A stretch of DNA of 64,000 nucleotides from Microbacterium terrisoli (GTDB lineage Bacteria; Actinomycetota; Actinomycetes; Actinomycetales; Microbacteriaceae). Under the pieces are notes generated by a model. The model was given only the letters and a program-made list of their open reading frames with translations. It made no database searches and had not been told where the DNA came from. The stretch spans positions 2,542,001 through 2,606,000 of the forward strand of contig NZ_CP133019.1 in assembly GCF_030866805.1 (NCBI RefSeq), written 5' to 3'. This document shows, in pieces, positions 28,342 to 38,165 of the stretch; positions within the stretch are counted from its first letter, which is position 1, and every line of letters starts with the position of its first letter. The translations under genes were made by a program, and so were the position numbers.

Positions 28342-28455
28342 TCAGCGCTGGCCGCGGTACAGGTTCTTGATCACCACGACCGAGACGAACAGGATCGCCA
28401 GCGAGGCGAGGCCGAGCAGGCCCACGAAGAACAGTTCCAGCGCCATCAGGTCCAT
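28342..28455 (-). CDS. 37-residue single-helix membrane protein
   Basis: The frame codes for a peptide beginning MDLMALELFFVGLLGLASL, one transmembrane helix and a basic end (KNLYRGQR). TAGAGT lies seven bases before the ATG, which supports a leaderless transcript, and the frame sits in its own gap between two other genes. No family name is known to me. Small single-helix proteins like this often attach to larger membrane complexes, which is only a guess here. Confidence 0.65.
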   Translation of the reverse strand: MDLMALELFFVGLLGLASLAILFVSVVVIKNLYRGQR

Positions 28456-28462
28456 AACGACC

Positions 28463-28468
28463 ACTCTA
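28463..28468 (-). promoter_or_regulatory. -10 box (TAGAGT) of the small membrane protein gene
   Basis: TAGAGT on the minus strand is separated by seven bases from the ATG at 28455, in leaderless geometry. Confidence 0.5.
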
Positions 28469-28473
28469 GACCG

Positions 28474-28764
28474 CTACGCGGCGTTGATCGCGATCAGGCC
28501 GAACACACCGCCGATGACGCCGAGGATCACGAAGGAGCCGAGCATCGACGAAGCGACGCGCTCGATGAAGCCCTCCGGTCGCGCAATGCCCAACTGCACG
28601 GCGAAGGAGAGGATGAGGCATCCCCCCAGCGCCAGCGACAGCCACCCCGCGCGCTGCCCGATCGGAGCGAACAGCCCGACGACAAGACCCATGAGCACCG
28701 CGGCGACCCACACGATCACCACACCCGTCCACCTCGCCCGCCCGGACAGCTCAGTGCTCGACAT
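28474..28764 (-). CDS. Three-helix membrane protein of unknown function
   Basis: The 96-residue product has three hydrophobic helices: VVIVWVAAVLMGLVVGLFAP, LSLALGGCLILSFAVQLG and a C-terminal one. ATG 28764 is preferred to an in-frame ATG 19 codons earlier, because the earlier segment is not membrane-like and overlaps the glnR operator region. No family is recognised. Confidence 0.6.
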   Translation of the reverse strand: MSSTELSGRARWTGVVIVWVAAVLMGLVVGLFAPIGQRAGWLSLALGGCLILSFAVQLGIARPEGFIERVASSMLGSFVILGVIGGVFGLIAINAA

Positions 28765-28811
28765 GTCGTCATTCTCGCACGCAGGCGGCCGCAGCCTCCA
28801 GAATCCGTCCG

Positions 28812-28855
28812 TTGTCATCACAGCGGCGACCCGATGTCATCACACCGGCGGCCCG
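28812..28855 (+). promoter_or_regulatory. 22-base tandem direct repeat in the glnR promoter (operator candidate)
   Basis: Units TTGTCATCACA, GCGGCGACCCG, ATGTCATCACA and CCGGCGGCCCG follow one another without gaps, so a 22-base sequence is repeated with four mismatches. The second TGTCAT sits at the -35 position relative to the TAAACT at 28858-28863. Response regulators of the OmpR/PhoB fold bind such 11-base-phased repeats. This suggests autoregulation by GlnR or control by another winged-helix regulator. Confidence 0.6.
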
Positions 28856-28857
28856 CC

Positions 28858-28863
28858 TAAACT
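28858..28863 (+). promoter_or_regulatory. -10 box (TAAACT) of glnR
   Basis: TAAACT is placed 17 bases after the TGTCAT at 28835-28840. The predicted transcript has a leader of about 40 bases before the GTG at 28909. Confidence 0.5.
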
Positions 28864-28908
28864 GAACTGTCGGCGTCCGGCTCCTGCCACGACGCCGGGG
28901 AGGGCCTC

Positions 28909-29607
28909 GTGGCGCAGCTTCTCGTTCTCAGTTCGGCAGACGATCCAGCTCTGCCCTCCCTCGAGTTGCTCGCGCACCGCATCCAGACGATCCCGGCCGA
29001 CCCGGCCCATCTGGTCTCCGCCGGCCCCGCCGATGCCATCCTGCTCGACGCGCGCACCGACCTCGTCGCCGCCAAGTCGCTGTGCCGGATCCTGACGGCG
29101 ACCGGGTTGGACGCGCCTCTGCTGGTCGTGGTGACTGAGGGCGGCATGGCCGCCCTCAGCGACGAATGGGGCATCGACGACGTCGTTCTGACCACGGCCG
29201 GTCCCGCCGAAGTGGACGCGCGCATCCGCCTTGCCGTGGCCCGCGACCAGCGCGAGCACGACACGCCCGTGCGGGTCCAGGCATCCGGTCTGACCATCGA
29301 CGAGGCCTCCTATTCGGCGAAGCTGCACGGCCGGCCGTTGGATCTGACCTACAAGGAGTTCCAGCTCCTGCATTTCCTGGCCATGCACCCCTCGCGCGTG
29401 TTCACCCGAGAGCAGCTGCTGAGCGAGGTGTGGGGCTACGACTATTTCGGCGGCACGCGCACCGTCGACGTGCACGTGCGGCGACTGCGGGCCAAGCTCG
29501 GTGAATTCGAGCAGCTGATCGGCACCGTGCGCAACGTCGGATACCGCTTCATCCTGGCCGACGACGCCGCGGACGACGCCGACGCCACGCATCCCGCCCC
29601 CGCCTGA
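28909..29607 (+). CDS. glnR: GlnR, orphan OmpR-type nitrogen regulator
   Basis: This 232-residue protein has an atypical receiver domain: an aspartate (D47 in LLDART) remains, but the conserved lysine position reads [13 protein letters not shown], so it is not expected to be phosphorylated in the normal way. The winged-helix domain has [40 protein letters not shown] and [10 protein letters not shown]. The segments VVTEGG and WGIDDV and the whole C-terminus match what I recall of actinobacterial GlnR, the master regulator of nitrogen assimilation. GGGAGGG precedes the GTG start. It leads the ppk-pst cluster. Confidence 0.85.
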   Translation: MAQLLVLSSADDPALPSLELLAHRIQTIPADPAHLVSAGPADAILLDARTDLVAAKSLCRILTATGLDAPLLVVVTEGGMAALSDEWGIDDVVLTTAGPAEVDARIRLAVARDQREHDTPVRVQASGLTIDEASYSAKLHGRPLDLTYKEFQLLHFLAMHPSRVFTREQLLSEVWGYDYFGGTRTVDVHVRRLRAKLGEFEQLIGTVRNVGYRFILADDAADDADATHPAPA

Positions 29608-29657
29608 GCGCGACGTCGTGTTACCCCGTCGATGCACCGCCCTGCAATGATGAAGAG

Positions 29658-31823
29658 ATGATCGAACACGAGGTGCTGGACACCGGTCTGGACGACGGCG
29701 AGGACGACGACTTCGAGCTGAACGAGGTCTTCGACTCCGAGCTGCCCGAAGGACGGTACCTGGATCGCGAGCTGAGCTGGCTCGCCTTCAACCAGCGCGT
29801 CCTCGAGCTCGCCGAGGACCCCGGGCTGCCGGTCCTGGAGCGCGCGAACTTCCTCGCGATCTTCGCGAGCAACCTCGACGAGTTCTTCATGGTGCGCGTC
29901 GCGGGCCTGCGCCGCCGCATCCTCACGGGCCTGGCGGTGCCCACCAACGTCGGCCGAGCGCCGCAGGAGGTACTCGCTGACATCTCCGGCGAGGCGCACC
30001 GTCTGCAGCTGCGGCACGCGCACGTGTGGACTGCGGAGGTCAAGCCCGCTCTGGCCGACGCCGGCATCGACTTCCTCGGCTGGGACGATGTGAGCGAGGA
30101 GGAACGGGCCGACCTGTACCGGTACTTCCAGGAGCAGGTGTTCCCGGTGCTCACCCCGCTGGCGGTCGACCCCGCACACCCCTTCCCTTACATTTCGGGC
30201 CTCTCGCTAAACCTCGCGATCCGCATCCGCAACGCCCGCACCGGCCGGCAGGAGTTCGCACGCATCAAGGTGCCGCCGATGCTGCCGCGGTTCGTGCGCG
30301 TCGGCGCCGAGTCCGACCGCTTCCGGTTCCTGCCGCTGGAAGACCTGATCGCCAACAACCTCGCCGATCTGTTCCCGGGAATGGAGATCCTCGACCATCA
30401 CACGTTCCGGCTGACCCGGAACGAAGACGTCGAGGTCGAAGAGGATGAGACCGAGAACCTCATCCAGGCACTGGAGGCCGAGCTGCTGCGGCGCCGCTTC
30501 GGGCCGCCGATCCGTCTGGAGGTCACCGACGACATGGACGAGCTGACGCTCGACCTGCTCATCGACGAACTCGACATCACCGAGCAGCAGGTGCATCGCC
30601 TGCCCGGCCCGCTTGATCTGCGCGGCCTGTTCGACCTCGGCCGCATCGATCGTCCCGACCTGCGCTACCCGCTGCATGTGCCGGTCACGGCGCTGGCGTT
30701 CCAGCCGGCCGAGCAGAACGGGCGCGCAGACCTGTTCGCCGCGATCCGCAAGGGCGACGTGCTCGTGCACCACCCGTACGAGCCGTTCGCCACCAGCGTG
30801 CAGGCGTTCTTGGAGCAGGCGGCGAAGGATCCGCACGTGCTGGCCATCAAGCAGACGCTGTATCGCACATCGGGCGACAGCCCCATTGTGCAGGCGCTGA
30901 TCGACGCGGCAGAAGCCGGCAAGCAGGTGCTGGCCCTGGTCGAAGTCAAGGCGCGGTTCGACGAATCCAACAACATCGCCTGGGCGCGCAAGCTCGAGAA
31001 GGCGGGAGTGCACGTGGTCTACGGCCTGGTGGGGCTGAAGACGCACGCGAAGCTGGCCCTGGTGATCCGTGAAGAAGATGGCACGCTGCGCAGCTACGCG
31101 CACATCGGCACCGGCAACTACAACCCCAAGACGAGCCGCATCTACGAGGACTTCGGTCTGTTCACGATCAACGAGCAGGTCGGCCGCGACCTCATCCGTC
31201 TGTTCAACGAGCTGTCCGGCTACGCGATCGAGAAGAAGTTCAAGCGTCTGCTGGTGGCCCCGCGCCACCTGCGCAAGGGGCTGCTGCGACTCATCGATCG
31301 CGAGCGCCGCAACGCCCTGGACGGCAAGCCCGCGCGCATCCGCATCAAGGTGAATTCGATGGTCGACGAGCAGATCATCGACGCGCTGTACCGGGCGAGC
31401 CAGGCCGGCGTGCCGGTGGAGATCTGGGTGCGCGGCATCTGCAGTCTCAAGCCGGGCGTCGCGGGCATGAGCGAGATGATCACGGTGCGCAGCATCCTCG
31501 GCCGCTACCTCGAGCACTCGCGCATCTTCTCGTTCGCCTCGGGCGGCGATCCGCAGGTGTTCATCGGCAGCGCCGACATGATGCACCGCAACCTGGACCG
31601 CCGCATCGAAGCGCTCGTTCGGGTGGACGCCCCGGCACACATCAAGGCGCTCGAGGACCTGTTCACCCTGGCCATGAGCGACGGGACCAGCTCGTGGCAT
31701 CTGCAGGGCGACGGTGAGTGGATGCGCCACAGCGTGAGCGATTCGGGCAAACGCCTCGTGGACCTGCAGGATCGCACGATGACCATCGTGACACGTCGCC
31801 GGCGGGCCCGGGTGGTGCGATGA
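29658..31823 (+). CDS. ppk: Polyphosphate kinase Ppk1
   Basis: This 721-residue enzyme reversibly transfers the gamma-phosphate of ATP to polyphosphate. The N-terminal domain has [19 protein letters not shown] and [13 protein letters not shown], the catalytic domains have [24 protein letters not shown], and the phospho-histidine region contains [15 protein letters not shown]. The late [14 protein letters not shown] motif is also present. It overlaps the Nudix gene by four bases (ATGA). The position between glnR and pst suggests that phosphate storage is tied to phosphate and nitrogen status. Confidence 0.95.
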   Translation: MIEHEVLDTGLDDGEDDDFELNEVFDSELPEGRYLDRELSWLAFNQRVLELAEDPGLPVLERANFLAIFASNLDEFFMVRVAGLRRRILTGLAVPTNVGRAPQEVLADISGEAHRLQLRHAHVWTAEVKPALADAGIDFLGWDDVSEEERADLYRYFQEQVFPVLTPLAVDPAHPFPYISGLSLNLAIRIRNARTGRQEFARIKVPPMLPRFVRVGAESDRFRFLPLEDLIANNLADLFPGMEILDHHTFRLTRNEDVEVEEDETENLIQALEAELLRRRFGPPIRLEVTDDMDELTLDLLIDELDITEQQVHRLPGPLDLRGLFDLGRIDRPDLRYPLHVPVTALAFQPAEQNGRADLFAAIRKGDVLVHHPYEPFATSVQAFLEQAAKDPHVLAIKQTLYRTSGDSPIVQALIDAAEAGKQVLALVEVKARFDESNNIAWARKLEKAGVHVVYGLVGLKTHAKLALVIREEDGTLRSYAHIGTGNYNPKTSRIYEDFGLFTINEQVGRDLIRLFNELSGYAIEKKFKRLLVAPRHLRKGLLRLIDRERRNALDGKPARIRIKVNSMVDEQIIDALYRASQAGVPVEIWVRGICSLKPGVAGMSEMITVRSILGRYLEHSRIFSFASGGDPQVFIGSADMMHRNLDRRIEALVRVDAPAHIKALEDLFTLAMSDGTSSWHLQGDGEWMRHSVSDSGKRLVDLQDRTMTIVTRRRRARVVR

Positions 31824-32758
31824 GCGAGACGGCCGTCTACGCCGCCGGCGGCGTCGTCTGGCGCCTGGTCGACGGACGCGTGAACATCCTGGTGATCCAC
31901 CGCACCGCCTACGCCGACGTCACCCTTCCCAAGGGCAAGGTGGACCCGGGCGAGACGCTCGCCGAGACGGCCGTGCGCGAGATCTTCGAAGAGACCGGCA
32001 TCCACGTGCACCTGGGCGTGCCGGTGGGCGTCTCCCGGTACACGCTGCCCAGCAAGCGCACGAAGATCGTGCACTACTGGGCGGCCCACGCGACCGACGA
32101 TGCGATCCGTGCATCGCAGTTCGTGCCGAACAAAGAGATCGCCGCGATCGAGTGGCTGACGCCGAAGAAGGCGCGATCGCGCATGAGCTATCCGGTGGAT
32201 GTCGAGATCCTGGACAATTTCACCCGCCTGATCGACGACGGCGTGCTGCACACGTTTCCGATCGTCGTGCTGCGTCACGCGAAGGCCGTGGCGCGCGAGG
32301 ACTGGAGCGGCGAGGACGCCCTGCGCCCGCTGACCACCCGTGGCACCAAACAGGCCAAAGCCGCCGCGGGACCGCTGAGCGCGTTCGGCGTGCGCAAGAT
32401 CGTGAGCTCGGACGCGGTTCGATGCGTGACCACCGTGATGCCGCTGGCGGCCGCTCTCGGACACAAGATCCGCCGGACGCCCGAGATCAGCCAGGACGCG
32501 TGGGAAGAGGGAACCGCCGACGTGCGGGCCGTCATCGGCCACCGGGTGCGGGCGCGCAAACCCGCCGTCGTGTGCAGCCACGGGCCCGTCCTGCCCGACA
32601 TCCTCCGCGAACTGGCACTGGCCACCGGCACGCTGCACGGCTCATATCTGGACGAGGCCGCCGCGCTTCCGGTCGGCGCGTTCTCAGTCGCCCATGTGTC
32701 AGCCGACAACCCCGGCTCGGGCATCATCGCCATCGAGACGCACGAGCCGAAGGTCTGA
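31820..32758 (+). CDS. Nudix hydrolase fused to a histidine phosphatase domain (MutT1-like)
   Basis: This 312-residue protein has an N-terminal Nudix domain with a full Nudix box (from [20 protein letters not shown] to ETGI, about 38-60). Its C-terminal histidine-phosphatase domain opens with [12 protein letters not shown] and has the second histidine in [11 protein letters not shown]. This is the mycobacterial MutT1 architecture, which removes 8-oxo-dGTP or diadenosine polyphosphates in two steps. The ATG overlaps the ppk stop. Confidence 0.9.
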   Translation: MSETAVYAAGGVVWRLVDGRVNILVIHRTAYADVTLPKGKVDPGETLAETAVREIFEETGIHVHLGVPVGVSRYTLPSKRTKIVHYWAAHATDDAIRASQFVPNKEIAAIEWLTPKKARSRMSYPVDVEILDNFTRLIDDGVLHTFPIVVLRHAKAVAREDWSGEDALRPLTTRGTKQAKAAAGPLSAFGVRKIVSSDAVRCVTTVMPLAAALGHKIRRTPEISQDAWEEGTADVRAVIGHRVRARKPAVVCSHGPVLPDILRELALATGTLHGSYLDEAAALPVGAFSVAHVSADNPGSGIIAIETHEPKV

Positions 32759-32804
32759 CGCCCGCCACAGCTGCGGCATCCTTCACCTCTCCACCCGCTG
32801 CGCC

Positions 32805-32848
32805 GTTCACCTTCCGTTCACCCGCACAGCGCACTCTGGTCACCAACG
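32805..32848 (+). promoter_or_regulatory. PHO-box array upstream of pstS
   Basis: Four 11-base units, GTTCACCTTCC, GTTCACCCGCA, CAGCGCACTCT and GGTCACCAACG, lie in exact phase. Units 1, 2 and 4 keep the G(T/G)TCACC core. A TACGGT at 32854-32859 follows as a -10 box. This is a strong RegX3/PhoP operator candidate. Confidence 0.8.
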
Positions 32849-32915
32849 CGATCTACGGTGCATGCCGAGCCCGCTCCCGCGAGCCGACGTCCCCGACACG
32901 TGAAGGATCCACACA

Positions 32916-34022
32916 GTGAAGCTCACCCGCATCGCCCCTCTGGGCGTCATGGCCCTCGCCGGTGCCCTCGCCCTGGCCGGCTGCGCCGCGAACGAAGCAG
33001 GCGCGACCGACACATCGACATCCAACGGAACCGCCACCGGCTCGGCGCTGAAGGGCACGCTCAACGGCATCGGCTCCTCGGCGCAGGGCACCGCCCAGCA
33101 GGTCTGGATCGCCGGCATCCAGACGGCCAACCCCGACCTGACCGTGAACTACGACCCGCAGGGCTCGGGCGCGGGACGCAAGTCCTTCATCTCGGGCGCG
33201 GCCGACTTCGCCGGCTCCGACGCTGCGCTGAAGGACGCAGAGCTCGCCGGAACCTTCGCGCTGTGCGCACCCGGCACCAAGGCCATCGACCTGCCCGTCT
33301 ACATCTCGCCGATCGCGATCGCCTACAACGTCGCCGGGGTCACAGATCTGAAGCTGGATGCTCCGACCATCGCCGGGATCTTCTCGGGCAAGATCACCAG
33401 ATGGAACGACCCGAAGATCGCGGCCCTGAACAGCGGCGCGTCGCTGCCGGACGCCGCGATCGTCGTCGTGCACCGCTCGGATGACTCGGGCACCACGCAG
33501 AACTTCACCGAGTACCTGGCCGCGAACGCGAAGGACGTCTGGACCGCTCCCGCGTCTCAGACCTATCCGTTCCCGGTCGGTGACGCGGCCAAGGGCACGT
33601 CGGGCGTCGCCGAGGCCACCAAGAACGCGAAGAACTCGATCACCTACATCGACGAGTCGGGCGCGGCGGGCCTGTCGATCGCCGAGCTGAAGGTCGGCGA
33701 CACCTTCACGAAGATCTCGGCCGAAGGCGCCGCCAAGGTCGTCGCCGATTCACCTCAGGTGTCCGGCCGCGAGGCGAACGACCTTGCGATCGCCATCGAC
33801 CACACCGACACGCAGGCCGGCGCGTGGCCGCTCGTGCTGGTCTCGTACGTGATCGCATGCCAGCAGTACCAAGATGCCGCCACGGCCTCTCTGGTCAGCA
33901 ACTACGTGCAGTACGTCGCCGGCGACGCCGCACAGCAGGCCGCCGCACAGCAGGCGGGCTCCGCTCCGCTGTCGAGCGAACTGTCAACGAAGGTGATCGC
34001 CGCCGCTCAGTCGATCAAGTGA
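32916..34022 (+). CDS. pstS: Phosphate ABC transporter substrate-binding lipoprotein PstS
   Basis: This 368-residue lipoprotein has lipobox LALAGC (Cys about 23), and the phosphate-binding loops GIGSSAQGTAQQVW, YDPQGSGAGRKSFISG and VHRSDDSGTTQNFTEYL typical of PstS. It captures phosphate outside the membrane for PstCAB. The GTG start is preceded by GAAGGA. It is the first gene of pstSCAB, behind the PHO-box array. Confidence 0.95.
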   Translation: MKLTRIAPLGVMALAGALALAGCAANEAGATDTSTSNGTATGSALKGTLNGIGSSAQGTAQQVWIAGIQTANPDLTVNYDPQGSGAGRKSFISGAADFAGSDAALKDAELAGTFALCAPGTKAIDLPVYISPIAIAYNVAGVTDLKLDAPTIAGIFSGKITRWNDPKIAALNSGASLPDAAIVVVHRSDDSGTTQNFTEYLAANAKDVWTAPASQTYPFPVGDAAKGTSGVAEATKNAKNSITYIDESGAAGLSIAELKVGDTFTKISAEGAAKVVADSPQVSGREANDLAIAIDHTDTQAGAWPLVLVSYVIACQQYQDAATASLVSNYVQYVAGDAAQQAAAQQAGSAPLSSELSTKVIAAAQSIK

Positions 34023-34125
34023 GGTCCGTGCCGGTCCGGCCGCATCACCGGCGCGGCCGGACCCGCATCGCCTGGCCCGAAGCCTCCACCCGGACCTCCA
34101 CCCGAACGGAAGAAGAAAGAGCAGG

Positions 34126-35100
34126 ATGACCGCTCCCACCGCAGCTCCGCCCGAGCGCGTCTCGGCCGTCCGGCCCGCCCGGCCCGGCGCGAAGGTCCGC
34201 GTCGGGGACCGCGTGTTCTCCACCACGACGATCGTCGCGGGCTCCCTGATCCTGGCCATCCTCGCCGCCGTCGCGATCTTCCTCGTCATCCAGAGCATCC
34301 CCGCGCTGGTGGCCGGCCCCGGCGAACTGCCCAACGACTCCACCAACTTCTGGCAGTACGTGTGGCCGCTGACCTTCGGCACGGTCTGGGCTGCGTTCCT
34401 GGCGATGCTGATGGCCACTCCGCTCTCGATCGGCATCGCGCTGTTCATCACGCACTATGCACCGCGCCGGGTCTCGCAGACGCTCGGCTACATCATCGAT
34501 CTGCTCGCCGCGATCCCCTCGGTCGTTTTCGGCCTGTGGGGCATCGTGACCATCGCCCCGTTCGTCCAACCCTTCTACCAGTGGCTCGGTGCGAACGTGG
34601 GCTGGTTCCCGCTGTTCGCCCCGCCGGTCTCGGGCACCGGTCGCACGATCCTCACCGCCGCGGTCGTGCTGGCCGTGATGGTGATCCCGATCATGACCGC
34701 CATCTGCCGCGAGGTGTTTCTGCAGACGCCGCGGCTGCACGAAGAGGCGGCCCTCGCCCTGGGCGCCACCCGCTGGGAGATGATCCGGATGTCGGTGCTG
34801 CCGTTCGCACGCAGCGGCATCATCTCGTCGATCATGCTGGGACTGGGGCGAGCGCTGGGTGAGACCTTCGCGATCGCGATGGTGCTCTCGCCCGCCTTCA
34901 TCGTCAAGTTCGCGGTGCTGCAGGCGCAGAACCCGAACACGATCGCCGCGAACATCGCACTGCAGTTCCCCGAAGCCACCGGAGTCGCCGTGAACGCCCT
35001 CGTCGCCTCGGGTCTGGTCCTGTTCGCGGTGACTCTGCTGGTCAACGTGCTCGCACGATGGATCATCAGCCGCCGCGCCGCATTCTCGGGAGCCAACTGA
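34126..35100 (+). CDS. pstC: Phosphate ABC transporter permease PstC
   Basis: This 324-residue membrane protein has six helices and the permease EAA loop (LHEEAALALGATRWEMIRM). The N-terminus is cytoplasmic and basic. Its TGA shares an A with the ATG of pstA (TGATG), which implies coupled synthesis. It lies 103 bases after pstS. Confidence 0.95.
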   Translation: MTAPTAAPPERVSAVRPARPGAKVRVGDRVFSTTTIVAGSLILAILAAVAIFLVIQSIPALVAGPGELPNDSTNFWQYVWPLTFGTVWAAFLAMLMATPLSIGIALFITHYAPRRVSQTLGYIIDLLAAIPSVVFGLWGIVTIAPFVQPFYQWLGANVGWFPLFAPPVSGTGRTILTAAVVLAVMVIPIMTAICREVFLQTPRLHEEAALALGATRWEMIRMSVLPFARSGIISSIMLGLGRALGETFAIAMVLSPAFIVKFAVLQAQNPNTIAANIALQFPEATGVAVNALVASGLVLFAVTLLVNVLARWIISRRAAFSGAN

Positions 35101-36203
35101 TGTCCACCGCAACAGCCACGCGCGCCGCGAGCCCCGGCATCCGGTCTCACAACACCCTCACCTCGGGCCGTCTGCCCCGCGGCACCGCCTGGATGGTGCT
35201 GGCCGGAGCGTGGGTGCTCAGCGCCGCATTCTTCGGCCTGCTGACGGCCGCACACATCACCGCCGGTTTCAACATCGTCGGGACCATCTTCTTCGGCACG
35301 GTCCTGTTCGACATCGTGCTGTACGTGATCGCCCGGATCGTCGAGGGTGCGCGGCGCGCCAAGGACCGCCTCCTCACGTCACTGGTCTCCACGGCGTTCA
35401 TCATCGCGCTGCTGCCGCTGATCTCGCTGGTGTGGACGGTGCTGACCAACGGCCTGGCGCGCCTGGACATAGCGTTCTTCACCGAATCGATGCGCAATGT
35501 CATCGGCGACGGCGGCGGCGCACTGCACGCGATCATGGGCACGCTGCTGATCACGCTCATGGCCGGACTGATCTCCGTGCCGATCGGCCTGCTCACCTCG
35601 ATCTATCTCGTCGAGTACGGTCGCGGTGCACTCGCCCGGTCCATCACGTTCCTGGTCGACGTGATGACCGGCATCCCCTCGATCGTCGCCGGCCTGTTCA
35701 CCTTCGCACTGTTCTCGCTGCTGCTCGGCCCCGCCGTGCGCAACGGCTTCATGGGGGCAGTCGCACTGTCGGTGCTGATGATCCCGGTGGTCGTACGCTC
35801 GAGCGAAGAGATCCTGCGCCTCGTGCCCAACGAACTGCGCGAGGCCTCGTATGCGCTGGGCGTGCCCAAGTGGCTGACGATCCTGCGCATCGTGCTGCCG
35901 ACGTCGCTGGCGGGGATCGTCACCGGCATCATGCTCGCGATCGCACGCGTCATCGGCGAGACCGCACCGCTGCTGCTGGTGACCGGGTTCACATTCAGCA
36001 TGAACTACAACCTGTTCGCCGACCGGATGATGACGCTGCCGGTGTTCGTGTACACGCAGTACATGCAGGCGGCAGGAGTGAGCGCCCCCGCCTCGATCGA
36101 CCGCGCGTGGACGGCGGCACTGACGCTGATCATCATCGTGATGGCCCTGAACCTCATCGGGCGCCTCATCGCAAAGATCTTCGCGCCCACGCGCAGCTTC
36201 TAG
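35100..36203 (+). CDS. pstA: Phosphate ABC transporter permease PstA
   Basis: This 367-residue membrane protein is longer at its N-terminus than most PstA proteins because of two extra helices (about 30-100). It carries the permease loop [19 protein letters not shown]. Together with PstC it forms the phosphate channel. It is followed 22 bases later by pstB. Confidence 0.95.
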   Translation: MSTATATRAASPGIRSHNTLTSGRLPRGTAWMVLAGAWVLSAAFFGLLTAAHITAGFNIVGTIFFGTVLFDIVLYVIARIVEGARRAKDRLLTSLVSTAFIIALLPLISLVWTVLTNGLARLDIAFFTESMRNVIGDGGGALHAIMGTLLITLMAGLISVPIGLLTSIYLVEYGRGALARSITFLVDVMTGIPSIVAGLFTFALFSLLLGPAVRNGFMGAVALSVLMIPVVVRSSEEILRLVPNELREASYALGVPKWLTILRIVLPTSLAGIVTGIMLAIARVIGETAPLLLVTGFTFSMNYNLFADRMMTLPVFVYTQYMQAAGVSAPASIDRAWTAALTLIIIVMALNLIGRLIAKIFAPTRSF

Positions 36204-36225
36204 AATCGACTCCGAAGGAAACGAA

Positions 36226-37005
36226 TTGTCCAAGAGCATCGACGTCACCGACCTCAACGTCTACTACGGCGACTTCCGCGCCGTAGAGGGCGTCTCGTTG
36301 CACATCGAGCCGCGCAGCGTCACCGCGTTCATCGGCCCGTCCGGCTGCGGCAAGTCCACATTCCTGCGGACGCTGAACCGCATGCACGAGGTCATCCCCG
36401 GCGCGCGCGTCGAAGGCCGCGTGCTGCTGGACGGCGACGACCTCTACGCCCCGGGCGTGGACCCGGTGGCCGTGCGCCGCAACGTCGGCATGGTCTTCCA
36501 GCGTCCGAACCCGTTCCCCACGATGTCGATCAAGGAGAACGTGCTGGCGGGCGTACGCCTGAACAACAGGCGCATCTCGAAGCAGGATGCCGATGACCTG
36601 ACGGAACGGTCGCTGCGCGGCGCGAACCTCTGGAACGAGGTCAAGGACCGGCTCGACAAGCCCGGCTCGGGGCTCTCAGGCGGCCAGCAGCAGCGTCTGT
36701 GCATCGCCCGCGCGATCGCCGTGGAACCCGAGGTGCTGCTGATGGACGAGCCGTGCTCGGCCCTCGATCCGATCTCGACATATGCGATCGAAGAGCTGAT
36801 CGCCAAGCTGAAGACCGAGTACACGATCGTGATCGTCACGCACAACATGCAGCAGGCGTCGCGGGTGAGCGAGCGCACCGCGTTCTTCAACATCGCCGGC
36901 ACCGGCGAGCCCGGCAAGCTGATCGAGTACAACGACACCGCGACGCTGTTCACCACCCCGAGCGAGCAGGCCACCGAGGACTACGTCTCCGGCCGCTTCG
37001 GGTGA
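36226..37005 (+). CDS. pstB: Phosphate ABC transporter ATPase PstB
   Basis: This 259-residue ATPase has Walker [13 protein letters not shown], the PstB-specific [12 protein letters not shown] and [20 protein letters not shown], Walker [15 protein letters not shown], and the His switch [13 protein letters not shown]. The start is a TTG with GAAGGA at a good distance, and no ATG or GTG lies nearby in frame. It closes the pstSCAB operon. Confidence 0.95.
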   Translation: MSKSIDVTDLNVYYGDFRAVEGVSLHIEPRSVTAFIGPSGCGKSTFLRTLNRMHEVIPGARVEGRVLLDGDDLYAPGVDPVAVRRNVGMVFQRPNPFPTMSIKENVLAGVRLNNRRISKQDADDLTERSLRGANLWNEVKDRLDKPGSGLSGGQQQRLCIARAIAVEPEVLLMDEPCSALDPISTYAIEELIAKLKTEYTIVIVTHNMQQASRVSERTAFFNIAGTGEPGKLIEYNDTATLFTTPSEQATEDYVSGRFG

Positions 37006-37030
37006 GTCCGGCCCGGCCGATCCGTCGGCC

Positions 37031-37105
37031 CCCACCCACCGACCGGCCCACCCATCGACCGGCCCACGGCACGTCGGTCCCGCCCTCCCTCCACCCATCG
37101 ACCGG
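37031..37105 (+). repeat. Short 16-base repeats downstream of pstB
   Basis: A unit close to CCCACCCATCGACCGG occurs at 37031-37046, 37047-37062 and again at 37090-37105, the last running into the left arm of the nested palindrome. It is a simple-sequence repeat with no coding role visible. Confidence 0.7.
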
Positions 37106-37186
37106 CACACGAGCGGGGATCGTCACCGACACGCCGCGGTCGCGGCATCCCACCCCGGCGTGTCGCGAAAATCCCCGCTCGTGTGC
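37105..37186 (+). repeat. Nested palindromic element, copy 1 (upstream of the DUF559 gene)
   Basis: The outer arms 37105-37120 and 37171-37186 are perfect 16-bp complements, and the inner arms 37127-37136 and 37156-37165 are perfect 10-bp complements. They enclose a 19-base loop that contains GCGGCATCCCACC. A second copy with the same orientation and the same loop core lies at 38166-38247, just beyond the other end of the DUF559 gene. Confidence 0.85.
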
Positions 37187-37293
37187 ACGGGCCCGCTGTC
37201 GCCGCCTCCTGCACAGGCGATGATCGGACCTGAGTCATCCACAGATCTTCCATGACGCCCCACGAGCGGTGATCGGCGGGCCAGCATGGCGAT

Positions 37294-38130
37294 GTGTGTG
37301 AGACGACGGCGCGGGTCACGACCTACGCGCAGCTGCGAGCCGACGGGCACGACCGCCGCTGGATCGAGGCGTCGCTGGGTGACGGCACCCTGGAACGTGT
37401 GCGCCGCGGCGTCTACGCATACGAGCAGCCGTGCGCAGCCGCGCGGGCGGCCGCCGCGCACGGCGGGGCTCTGGCGTGTCTCAGCGCCGCGCGACACCAC
37501 GGACTGTGGGTTCTTGACGACGAGGACGACCAGACGCCACACGTCTGGCTGAACGGCAGCGGACACCGGCGTGCTCACGAACCGTGCACGTGTGTCGAAC
37601 ACTGGGATGAGGCGAAGGCCGTCGACGCGTTCGGGCTTCCCTCCGTGCCTCGCGTGCTGCGTCAGATACTCGCGTGCCGCGGACTCGACGCCTTCTTCGT
37701 CAGCCTGGAATCGGCGCTTCACCTGGGCAAGATCTCGAAGGCTGAGGTCGCCTGGCTGAAGACGCACACCAACGACGCCGCGCGCGAGGCCATCCTGATC
37801 GCCCGGAACGACGCCGACAGCGGCCTGGAGTCGCTGTTTCGCTGGCGCCTGCGCCGCTTCGGCCTGCGGATCAGACCGCAGATCACGATCGTCGGCGTCG
37901 GACGCGTCGACTTCCTGATCGGCGACCGACTCATCGTCGAGATCGACGGCAAGGCGAACCACGACGATGAGTCGCACCGTCACAAGGATCTCGTCCGCGA
38001 TGCGAATGCCGCCGCTTGGGACTACGTGACACTGCGGTTCGACTACGCGCTCGTGGTCCACGATTGGGAGCTCGTCGAAGACGCGATCCTCGGGCAGGTG
38101 CGCGCCGGCGCCCACCTCCACCGCCGCTGA
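37294..38130 (+). CDS. AbiEi-like winged-helix protein with C-terminal DUF559 PD-(D/E)XK nuclease domain
   Basis: This 278-residue protein has an N-terminal winged-helix region of the type IV antitoxin AbiEi kind (YAQLRADGHDRRWIEASLGD then LERVRRGVYAY). Its C-terminus is a DUF559/Vsr-like nuclease with LESLFRWRL (E179), GRVDFLIGDRLIVEIDGK (D206, E216, K220) and a following H-D/R-H-K-D-L-V-R-D helix. All PD-(D/E)XK residues are present, so it should be an active DNA nuclease. The GTG start at 37294 lacks a clear ribosome-binding site. Both flanks carry direct copies of a nested palindrome, and no second toxin gene is adjacent. Confidence 0.75.
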   Translation: MCETTARVTTYAQLRADGHDRRWIEASLGDGTLERVRRGVYAYEQPCAAARAAAAHGGALACLSAARHHGLWVLDDEDDQTPHVWLNGSGHRRAHEPCTCVEHWDEAKAVDAFGLPSVPRVLRQILACRGLDAFFVSLESALHLGKISKAEVAWLKTHTNDAAREAILIARNDADSGLESLFRWRLRRFGLRIRPQITIVGVGRVDFLIGDRLIVEIDGKANHDDESHRHKDLVRDANAAAWDYVTLRFDYALVVHDWELVEDAILGQVRAGAHLHRR

Positions 38131-38165
38131 ACGTGCGCCGCGGTGCCGTCGGCACGCGCGCTCGG

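Noticed and set aside
37294..38130. The DUF559 gene as half of a toxin-antitoxin pair
   Set aside because: No AbiEii-like nucleotidyltransferase or other small partner is adjacent on either side, so only the single-gene interpretation is supported.
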